DNA from: JBDTMC01 sp039934475
Lineage (GTDB): Bacteria > Acidobacteriota > Terriglobia > Bryobacterales > Bryobacteraceae
Length of the DNA stretch: 9,583 nt
Direction: 5' to 3'
Assembly: GCA_039934475.1 (NCBI GenBank)
Contig: JBDTMC010000300.1
Coordinates: 1-9,583, forward strand
The translations under genes and the position numbers were made by a program. A model generated the notes under the pieces. That model was not told where the DNA came from and did no database searches. It saw nothing but the letters and a program-made list of their open reading frames with translations. This document shows positions 1 to 4,984 of this stretch, one piece after another. Position 1 is the first letter of the stretch. The number at the start of each line of letters is the position of its first letter.

Positions 1-1
1 G

Positions 2-1063
2 CATTCGCTAGAGGCAGCCACAGGAACGTTCGTCATCCCGATCAGTGAGAAGCTCATCATGGCCGCCAAAGACACGCCTCAAAAGCGTCAGGAACTGGAA
101 CCAACGGTCGCCGTGGTGATCGCGGTGCCGAACACGGTGGCCATCCAGGAAGCGCAGGAACTGGTTCGCACCGTCCAACAGACCTTCGACATTCAGAAGA
201 TGATGCTCGATTCGGAGCAGCGGCTGCTGCTGGTTCGCGACCGGCTTTCGAAGGTCTACCCGGCGGAAAAAGTGCTGGAGCAGTTGATCGTCTACAGCGG
301 TCAGGTCCATGTGGACGTAGAGTTCGTGGCGGTCAACAAGCGCGCGTCTTACACCTACGGATTGCGGCTGCAACAGATCTTCAACCTCTACCCGATCATT
401 AACAAGAACCCCACCAGCTACCTGGCTCGCCTGCTCGGCGGCGCCGCATCCATCGGCTTGGTGATCGCCGACTCCGGCATCTTCGCCAGCATGTCCAAGA
501 GTGACGCAAGAACGATTCTGCAAACTGAAGTCACGTCTTTGGACGGCAAGGCCGCCACCATCCACATCGGCGACAAGTATCCGATCATCTCATCCGGCTA
601 CTACGGCGCGGGCAGTACGTCGGGCGGTAATCAGTACACGCCGCCTCCCACCTTCAACTTCGAGGATCTGGGCGTGGTGGTCAAGCTCACGCCGTTCATT
701 CATGGGACCGATGACATCACCGTCGAAGTAGAGGCCGAGTACAAGGTGCTGACCGGGGCGGTGACCGACGGAATCCCGGTGATCGCCAATCGCAAGATTC
801 AATCGCGGGTCCGGCTGGCGGACGGGCAATCCGGCGTGATCGCGGGTCTCATTACCAGCAGCCGGAGCCGGGGCTGGAACGGGCTGGCCGGCGTTGCCTC
901 GCTGCCGGTAGTGGGGCCGTTCCTGCGTGAAAACACGCGCGACAGGGACGACGAAGAAGTCATCATGGTCATCAAGCCGACACTGGTGGGATTGCCACCG
1001 GGCGAGCTCGGGATGAAGCCGGTTTGGGTAGGGTCTGAGACCCGTCCCCTCAGCTGGCTGTAG
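2..1063 (+). CDS. Secretin-family outer-membrane protein (GspD/PilQ-like), 5' end missing
   Basis: The frame is open to the left edge of the window, so the N-terminus lies outside it; an ATG at 59 exists but is internal, because the residues before it (VIPISEKLIMAAKDTPQKRQ) continue the domain. About 353 residues are visible. The first ~120 resemble a secretin N-domain. The C-terminal ~200 carry secretin-domain signatures: TEVTSLDGKAATIHIGDKYPI, then DLGVVVKLTPFI, an NRKIQSRVRLADGQSGVIAG stretch, a SLPVVGPFLR segment close to the family's 'P.LG.LFR' motif, and a terminal EVIMVIKPTLV strand. Secretins form the outer-membrane ring of type II/III secretion and type IV pilus systems. No other component of such a machine is in the window, so the system cannot be assigned. 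The family call is firm and the GspD versus PilQ choice is open. Confidence 0.85.
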   Translation, partial: HSLEAATGTFVIPISEKLIMAAKDTPQKRQELEPTVAVVIAVPNTVAIQEAQELVRTVQQTFDIQKMMLDSEQRLLLVRDRLSKVYPAEKVLEQLIVYSGQVHVDVEFVAVNKRASYTYGLRLQQIFNLYPIINKNPTSYLARLLGGAASIGLVIADSGIFASMSKSDARTILQTEVTSLDGKAATIHIGDKYPIISSGYYGAGSTSGGNQYTPPPTFNFEDLGVVVKLTPFIHGTDDITVEVEAEYKVLTGAVTDGIPVIANRKIQSRVRLADGQSGVIAGLITSSRSRGWNGLAGVASLPVVGPFLRENTRDRDDEEVIMVIKPTLVGLPPGELGMKPVWVGSETRPLSWL

Positions 1064-1065
1064 CG

Positions 1066-1965
1066 TCAGGCGACCGCGAAGAGCGTTTCCTGGGCAGACA
1101 CCGGACCGTGGAAGCCCGCCAAAGCGGCGCGATGACGGCGCAGTAGTTCCGCTGGCGCGCTGGCCGCCCTGGTCCCCAACAGCGTTTGCATCTGCAAGGC
1201 ATTGACGACCGATTTCCCGGCGGCGTCGTTGGACGTAACAACGTACACTGCGTCGGCGTGAGCGCTTACCCGCTGCACGCGACCCGCCCATTCCGCTAAC
1301 TCCGGCTTGGAGTAGAAATAGTCATTGCGAGCCGTGGCGCGGTCGTCCAAACCGGCGCCCGTACCGTTGGACCCAGTACGGCCAAGCAGCCTGACATAGC
1401 CGATGCCGGACGTGAGATATGCGGTGGGCGGCATCGCTTTCTCAAATTGCGGTTGATCGATGTTACAGAATCCGACGCGGTAGTCGATAAAAGTTCCCAG
1501 TGCCTCCCCGCGCATCCAGCTCTGGTGACGCATCTCCGCAACAAGCGGAAACTCATGGAAGGTGCGACGCAGGCGGATAAAGAACTCCCGGTTCTCCTCC
1601 GTATAGCGGAACGACCAGGGAAACTGCATCAACAGACAACCCAGCCGGCCAGCTTTCCATAGCGGCCAGAGTCCGTCTTTGAACACACCGATTTCAGAGG
1701 CGTGTAACTCGCGTTCGTGAGTGAACCGGTGAGCGAGTTTGGCGGTGAAGCGGAATTGAGGGTTTGCGGAGACCAGGGAGGCCCAAAGCCTTGAAATCTC
1801 AGGCCGGACCGGACGATAGAACGTCGAATTGATCTCCAGCGTATCGAAGTACTCGGACAGGTACTCCACCGGATGAAAGGCGCGTGGCTTGGGTTTGGGA
1901 TAAACCACCGCATTCCAGTGAGGATAGGACCAACCTGCCGTTCCACATCGTATGGGAAGACTCAT
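1066..1965 (-). CDS. DUF72 (YecE-like) TIM-barrel protein
   Basis: A 299-residue protein recognisable as the DUF72/YecE family. It has N-terminal CGTAGWSYPHW (7-17), TLEINSTFYR (42-51), an FTAKLAHRFTHER segment, and a C-terminal DAVYVVTSNDAAGKSVVNAL stretch like the family's 'VYVYFNNDAEGYAVRNAL'. The family adopts a TIM barrel distantly similar to endonuclease IV; its biochemical role is not established, so no function is claimed. The ATG at 1965 is chosen over an in-frame upstream start at 2007. The conserved barrel starts immediately after it, an AAAAGG ribosome site sits just upstream, and a TTGACG/TATCCT promoter would start transcription near 1981, downstream of the alternative start. 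Its stop is 2 bp from the convergent secretin stop, with no terminator hairpin between them. It appears to be transcribed alone. Confidence 0.88.
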   Translation of the reverse strand: MSLPIRCGTAGWSYPHWNAVVYPKPKPRAFHPVEYLSEYFDTLEINSTFYRPVRPEISRLWASLVSANPQFRFTAKLAHRFTHERELHASEIGVFKDGLWPLWKAGRLGCLLMQFPWSFRYTEENREFFIRLRRTFHEFPLVAEMRHQSWMRGEALGTFIDYRVGFCNIDQPQFEKAMPPTAYLTSGIGYVRLLGRTGSNGTGAGLDDRATARNDYFYSKPELAEWAGRVQRVSAHADAVYVVTSNDAAGKSVVNALQMQTLLGTRAASAPAELLRRHRAALAGFHGPVSAQETLFAVA

Positions 1966-1969
1966 GATT

Positions 1970-2013
1970 CGCCTTTTCTTCGCCTTCAGGATAACGCAGG
2001 CGAACAAAAGGCG
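1970..2013. repeat. 15-bp inverted repeat spanning the DUF72 promoter and ribosome site
   Basis: CGCCTTTTCTTCGCC (1970-1984) and GGCGAACAAAAGGCG (1999-2013) are inverted copies with a single mismatch (1978 against 2005); the next inner pair, 1985/1998, also matches, leaving a 12-nt loop. The arms flank the predicted -10 box. The arm nearest the gene contains the AAAAGG ribosome site on the minus strand. It could act as a DNA operator dyad. It could also act as an RNA hairpin hiding the ribosome site in any minus-strand transcript that starts upstream of 2013. Confidence 0.6.
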
Positions 2014-2017
2014 TCAA
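1988..2017 (-). promoter_or_regulatory. Predicted sigma70-type promoter of the DUF72 gene
   Basis: On the minus strand TTGACG (2017-2012, five of six to TTGACA) is followed after 18 bp by TATCCT (1993-1988, four of six to TATAAT). Transcription would start near 1981 and give a leader of about 16 nt holding the AAAAGG ribosome site before the ATG at 1965. Predicted by eye only. Confidence 0.5.
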
Positions 2018-2055
2018 GAGCTTTTTTTAGCGCACGCTGAAAAATTCTACAGTCG

Positions 2056-2150
2056 AGGTGTAACCATGCGTTTTCCGCAGTCGTATTTACACTCAAATCC
2101 CCGTTACGCTGGCGGGCGCACTACCGACACATATTCAGTGCGCCCGCTTT
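2056..2150 (+). ncRNA. Candidate structured small RNA, copy 1 of a tandem pair
   Basis: A stem GTGTAA (2058-2063) / TTACAC (2087-2092) is separated by a 5' CC bulge (2064-2065) from a second stem ATGCG (2066-2070) / CGTAT (2082-2086) capped by an 11-nt loop. After a short linker comes the block CCCCGTTACGCTGGCGGGCG (2099-2118), running into an 11-bp terminator hairpin (2112-2147) with a short T-run. The G-U pair in the inner stem would be an A-C mismatch on the minus strand, which supports + transcription. No convincing promoter was seen for this copy and the 5' end is approximate. No open reading frame with a ribosome site lies inside. The same architecture recurs at 2232-2328. The conserved unpaired block suggests a trans-acting regulatory RNA, but targets are unknown. 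Confidence 0.62.
2112..2150 (+). terminator. Rho-independent terminator of small RNA copy 1
   Basis: A perfect 11-bp stem, GCGGGCGCACT (2112-2122) with AGTGCGCCCGC (2137-2147), has a 14-nt loop and is followed by TTT, then CTATT. The T-run is weak. No + strand protein gene lies upstream for it to terminate, which is one reason to infer a small RNA. Confidence 0.6.
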
Positions 2151-2177
2151 CTATTGTTACCTTTTCCCCCTCGACAG

Positions 2178-2205
2178 TTTTTCGCTAATAGGAAAACACT
2201 ATAAA
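2178..2205 (+). promoter_or_regulatory. Possible promoter of small RNA copy 2
   Basis: TATAAA (2200-2205, five of six to TATAAT) lies downstream of TTTTTC (2178-2183), a poor -35 match at 16 bp spacing. It would place the RNA start near 2212. The surrounding segment is clearly AT-rich compared with the flanking genes. Tentative. Confidence 0.35.
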
Positions 2206-2211
2206 TTTGTG

Positions 2212-2328
2212 TCCGAAAGTTTCAGGAATAGTATGTAACCTTACGCAGCATGGGAGCGTAATTATAGATATATCCCCGTTACGCTGGCGGGCGTATTACC
2301 TCAACTTCGGTATACGCCCGCTTTTTTT
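2212..2328 (+). ncRNA. Candidate structured small RNA, copy 2 of a tandem pair
   Basis: It repeats the architecture of copy 1. TGTAA (2234-2238) pairs with TTATA (2262-2266); a CC bulge (2239-2240) follows; TTACGC (2241-2246) pairs with GCGTAA (2256-2261) around a 9-nt loop; then comes the identical block CCCCGTTACGCTGGCGGGCG (2274-2293) and a terminator hairpin. The CC bulge to CCCC distance is 35 nt in both copies, and CCCC to the terminator arm is 13 nt in both. The stems differ in sequence but keep pairing, which is compensatory change. The outer stem includes a G-U wobble possible only on the + strand. The 5' end is a guess from the TATAAA box; the structured core is 2232-2328. The 3' T-run overlaps the stop codon of the convergent cysK gene. 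Confidence 0.65.
2287..2328 (+). terminator. Strong rho-independent terminator of small RNA copy 2
   Basis: GCGGGCGTAT (2287-2296) pairs with ATACGCCCGC (2312-2321). Past one bulged T (2297) the stem extends by ACC/GGT (2298-2300 with 2309-2311). Seven T residues follow (2322-2328). The hairpin could also slow minus-strand transcription leaving cysK, but on that strand it has no T-run after it, so the + direction is the better reading. Confidence 0.75.
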
Positions 2329-3283
2329 ATTCGCTGAACATTCCCTCAAACAATGCGGTACTGAGATAACGTTCCCCGGAGTCGGGCAGGATGACGACCA
2401 TGGTTTTACCTGCCATCTCAGGCAGGTTTGCCAGGCGCACTGCAGCGGCGACCGCGGCACCGCAGGAGATGCCGCAGAGGATGCCTTCTTCTTTTGCCAT
2501 TCGTCGCGCCATCTCGATCGACTCATCGTTGGAGACCAATTCCACCCGGTCAACCATGGATAAGTCCAGAGTGTCAGGGATAAAGCCCGCGCCGATCCCC
2601 TGAATCTTGTGTGGGCCGGGAGTGACACGGTCCCCGCGGAGTGTTTGCGTGATGACTGGGCTATTCGTAGGCTCGACGCCGACGCTGAGAATGTTTTTCT
2701 TGCGGTCGTTTTTGATGTACCGGGAGACGCCGGTGATGGTACCGCCGGTTCCGATGCCTGACACCAGCACGTCAATGGCGCCTTGCGTATCGTCCCAGAT
2801 CTCCGGACCTGTGGTCTTAAAATGAATCTCGGGATTGGCCGGGTTTTTGAATTGCTGGAGCAGGATGTAGCGGTCGGGATCCGATGCCACCATTTGTTCG
2901 GCTTTGGAGATGGCGCCCTTCATACCGGTAGAGCCTTCGGTAAGAACGAGATTTGCGCCGAAAACCTTCAACACCTTACGCCGTTCGATAGACATTGTTT
3001 CCGGCATCGTCAGGGTGATGGGATAACCGCGCGCTGCGGCCACAAAGGCTAACGCGATGCCCGTGTTTCCACTGGTGGGTTCAATGAGTTCCTTGCCCGG
3101 CTTCAGAGCACCGCGCTTTTCAGCGTCCCAGATCATATTTGCGCCGATGCGACATTTCACCGAGTACGCCGGATTGCGTCCTTCGACTTTGGCGAGCATG
3201 GTAACTGGCGCACCACCCGTGACGCGGTTCAGCCGAACGAGTGGGGTCTTACCGATGCTGAAAGAATTATCCTGATAAATCAC
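2327..3283 (-). CDS. cysK: Cysteine synthase A (O-acetylserine sulfhydrylase)
   Basis: A PLP-dependent enzyme that makes L-cysteine from O-acetylserine and sulfide in the cytoplasm. Its 318 residues are about the usual CysK length. Visible features are the PLP-binding lysine K43 in AYSVKCRIGANMIWDAEKRG, the substrate loop TSGNTG (70-75), the PMPETMSIERRK-type segment near 94-103, the phosphate-binding GTGGTITG (178-185), PGPHKIQGIGAGFIP (222-236), and GISCGAA (271-277). S273 is expected to contact the pyridine nitrogen. Family members usually have a second serine at 274, where this one has cysteine. The sequence strongly resembles CysK rather than CysM or cystathionine beta-synthase. The start is GTG at 3283, fixed by AAGGGAG five bases upstream; the next in-frame Met (29) is too late. 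The gene lies 18 bp after the Rrf2 regulator and so is almost certainly co-transcribed with it. Confidence 0.95.
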   Translation of the reverse strand: MIYQDNSFSIGKTPLVRLNRVTGGAPVTMLAKVEGRNPAYSVKCRIGANMIWDAEKRGALKPGKELIEPTSGNTGIALAFVAAARGYPITLTMPETMSIERRKVLKVFGANLVLTEGSTGMKGAISKAEQMVASDPDRYILLQQFKNPANPEIHFKTTGPEIWDDTQGAIDVLVSGIGTGGTITGVSRYIKNDRKKNILSVGVEPTNSPVITQTLRGDRVTPGPHKIQGIGAGFIPDTLDLSMVDRVELVSNDESIEMARRMAKEEGILCGISCGAAVAAAVRLANLPEMAGKTMVVILPDSGERYLSTALFEGMFSE

Positions 3284-3288
3284 CGTAT

Positions 3289-3295
3289 CTCCCTT
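3289..3295 (-). promoter_or_regulatory. Ribosome binding site fixing the GTG start of cysK
   Basis: AAGGGAG on the minus strand lies five bases before GTG (3283), inside the 18-bp gap after the Rrf2 stop. It supports the non-ATG start and separate initiation within the operon. Confidence 0.75.
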
Positions 3296-3301
3296 GATGG
3301 A

Positions 3302-3721
3302 TCAGATATCCCAGGTCGGGATGTAGTTCGCTTGTTTCTCTCGCCAGGAGCGATTCAAGTCGGCGAAGGTGGTGCGGTCCAGCACTTCGGACACTGCCAG
3401 CTCCACGCGCTGCCACATGTCCGCGAAAGGAGTTTCGGCGCGCTTCTTGTTGCGGTTGGAGCGGCTACCCTCGACGAAGTGAAGCACCTCGCCGACAAAG
3501 ATATTTTGAGGCGGGCGGGCGAGGAGATAGCCGCCCTCAGCGCCACGCCTCGATTCCACGAAGCCACCTTGCTTGAGGCCGGCCAGAATGAGCTCGAGGA
3601 ACTTCTGCGGAATTTTCTGGCGGGTGGCGATGTCAGCGATCTTCACGGGTGCGCCTGGGGGCTGCGCCGCAAGGTCTAAAATAGCCTGCAGAGCGTACTC
3701 CCCTTTGACGGATATCTTCAT
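3302..3721 (-). CDS. Rrf2-family transcriptional regulator, CymR-like (no iron-sulfur cysteines)
   Basis: A 139-residue DNA-binding protein of the Rrf2 family, which includes IscR, NsrR and CymR. It opens with MKISVKGEYALQAILDLA, has a winged helix-turn-helix over about residues 25-56 (VKIADIATRQKIPQKFLELI) and the wing motif SRRGAEGGYLLARP (57-70). The protein contains no cysteine at all, so it cannot hold the [2Fe-2S] cluster of IscR or NsrR. This matches CymR, the cysteine-metabolism repressor that uses CysK as corepressor in Firmicutes. Position immediately upstream of cysK suggests it controls that gene and itself. The ATG at 3721 is preferred to an in-frame GTG at 3736 because the family starts with this MKIS-like segment; AGGTGA lies 11 bases upstream. 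That CymR-style control operates here is an inference. Confidence 0.9.
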   Translation of the reverse strand: MKISVKGEYALQAILDLAAQPPGAPVKIADIATRQKIPQKFLELILAGLKQGGFVESRRGAEGGYLLARPPQNIFVGEVLHFVEGSRSNRNKKRAETPFADMWQRVELAVSEVLDRTTFADLNRSWREKQANYIPTWDI

Positions 3722-3750
3722 AAGGTCCGCAATCACCTGTATTCAACTAG

Positions 3751-3779
3751 AGATTACTGGAAACGGGTCGGGGCGTCAA
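3751..3779 (-). promoter_or_regulatory. Possible promoter of the Rrf2 regulator-cysK operon
   Basis: On the minus strand TTGACG (3779-3774) overlaps the stop codon of the upstream glycosyltransferase, and TAATCT (3756-3751) follows after 17 bp. The -10 match is poor. The start would be near 3744, about 23 nt before the ATG at 3721. A separate promoter here would uncouple the operon from the glycosyltransferase genes. Confidence 0.35.
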
Positions 3780-4984
3780 CCGAGCGCGGCGTCGAGTCTC
3801 TTCCAGGCAGCCTCCCAAGTGTATTCCAATTCATACAAATGGCGGCCGGCCGCGGCGAGGGTACCGCGCAATTCCGCAGACTCCATCAGACGGTGGATGG
3901 CGGCAGCAAAAGCAACGGGTGTATCGGCCAGCAGCAGTGTTTCTCCGGAACGGGAAGCGAGACCTTCCGCGCCGATGGAGGTGGATACCACGGGGACGCC
4001 CGCCGCCCAGGCCTCAAGAATCTTCACCCGCGTGCCGCTGCCGGAGAGAAGCGGAACCACGGCAATCGAGCAGCGCCCAATCTCTGTGATGGCGTCGTCC
4101 ACCGGTCCTGTGAACTCGATGTTAGGGTGCTGCATCATCGGCTGCACCGCGCCGGGATTGCGGCCCACCATTCGCAAGCGAAGATCGGGCCACCGCGCGG
4201 CCACCAGAGGCCATACTTTGCGATAGAAGAACTCGGCGCCGGCGCGGTTGGGATAGTACTGGAAATTGCCGGAAAAGACGAGGGTTGGCTGGTGCGCCGC
4301 CGCCGGCAGCGGGTGGAACGGGATGGCGTTGGGATACACCACCGGATGGCAGGCGCGGCTGATGCGAGTCATCGCTTTGGTGTCGCCGGCAGAAGCGGCC
4401 AGGAGCACATCATAGGCTGGAAGCCAGGTGCGTTCCAACAACGTGAGTGCGGCGCCAAAGCGCCGATGAAGCACGGATTCCAGCCCGCCCACCGCGGCGC
4501 TGCCCAGATGGAGTGCCGATTCAACGTTGTGCATATCCAAAACAAGCCGCCGGCAGTGCGGGCGCAGCAGAACGGCGTAGGGAGCGCACCAGAAGTGTTC
4601 CACCACCGCGATATCGTATACGGTGCGCAAAGCTTGCCGGATGAGAGCCTCATAGCCGGAGAAGCGGTCATTCAGAGGTGGTGCGCCGCGAGCAAAGCGG
4701 CCAAGGTTGCGCCAGGCGCGGGCAGGAAAATGGCGGGCATGCGGGCGTAGCGGGATCACGTGCGCCGTACGGACCAGACCGGCGGGCAGGGAGATCAGGG
4801 GGTCGGGGGCGCCGGGTTCACGAAAGACGATGAGGTCCACGGCGTGTGTGCGGGCAAGACCGTGGATGAGGGAAGAGGTGCGCAGCGCTCCGCCCCCGGC
4901 AAGAGGATAGGGAGCCTCTGGCGAGAGGACAAGGGCAGTGGGGCGTTCAGATGCCAAAGCGGTTCTGCGCCTCCCGGTACACAT
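3776..4984 (-). CDS. Glycosyltransferase, GT4-type (GT-B fold)
   Basis: About 402 residues with two Rossmann-like halves. The N-terminal acceptor half contains ALVLSPEAPYPLAGGGALR (17-35) and LDMHNVES (149-156). The donor half contains FSGNFQYYPN (237-246), VVPLLSGSGTRVKILEAWAAG (309-329) and STSIGAEGL (334-342). E324 matches the second glutamate of the EX7E donor motif; the first position is S316, as in the 'GSGTR.K.LEA' subgroup that includes transferases linked to exopolysaccharide loci. It has no signal peptide and is presumably cytoplasmic, acting on a nucleotide-sugar donor. It overlaps the upstream glycosyltransferase gene by 38 bp if ATG 4984 is used. A TTG at 4957, 12 bases after GGGAGG, is a serious alternative start and reduces the overlap to 11 bp. 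Sugar and acceptor cannot be told. Confidence 0.85.
   Translation of the reverse strand: MCTGRRRTALASERPTALVLSPEAPYPLAGGGALRTSSLIHGLARTHAVDLIVFREPGAPDPLISLPAGLVRTAHVIPLRPHARHFPARAWRNLGRFARGAPPLNDRFSGYEALIRQALRTVYDIAVVEHFWCAPYAVLLRPHCRRLVLDMHNVESALHLGSAAVGGLESVLHRRFGAALTLLERTWLPAYDVLLAASAGDTKAMTRISRACHPVVYPNAIPFHPLPAAAHQPTLVFSGNFQYYPNRAGAEFFYRKVWPLVAARWPDLRLRMVGRNPGAVQPMMQHPNIEFTGPVDDAITEIGRCSIAVVPLLSGSGTRVKILEAWAAGVPVVSTSIGAEGLASRSGETLLLADTPVAFAAAIHRLMESAELRGTLAAAGRHLYELEYTWEAAWKRLDAALG

Larger units (their letters stand above)
2097..2293 (+). repeat. Pair of identical 22-bp direct repeats inside the two small RNAs
   Basis: The 22 bases at 2097-2118 recur unchanged at 2272-2293, 175 bp apart, and include CCCCGTTACGCTGGCGGGCG. 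Flanking sequence has diverged except for paired positions and a TACC immediately after the terminator's 5' arm. This points to an old duplication under selection rather than a recent copy. Confidence 0.85.

Noticed and set aside
2058..2162. Integron attC-like site, prompted by repeated GTTAC and GTAAC motifs around the small RNA copies
   Set aside because: The core-site consensus patterns (RYYYAAC and GTTRRRY) are not met, no integrase or cassette array is present, and the motifs are better explained as RNA stems.
2112..2321. The two GC-rich hairpins as terminators of cysK on the minus strand
   Set aside because: On the minus strand both stems are followed by CAGCGTAACGGGG rather than a T-run, and two wobble pairs in the linked stems become mismatches. 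The + strand reading fits better.
3839..4750. A 303-codon + strand frame opposite the first glycosyltransferase
   Set aside because: It is antisense to a gene with clear GT4 motifs, is rich in Arg/Gly/Ala as expected of a high-GC shadow frame, and has no domain signature.
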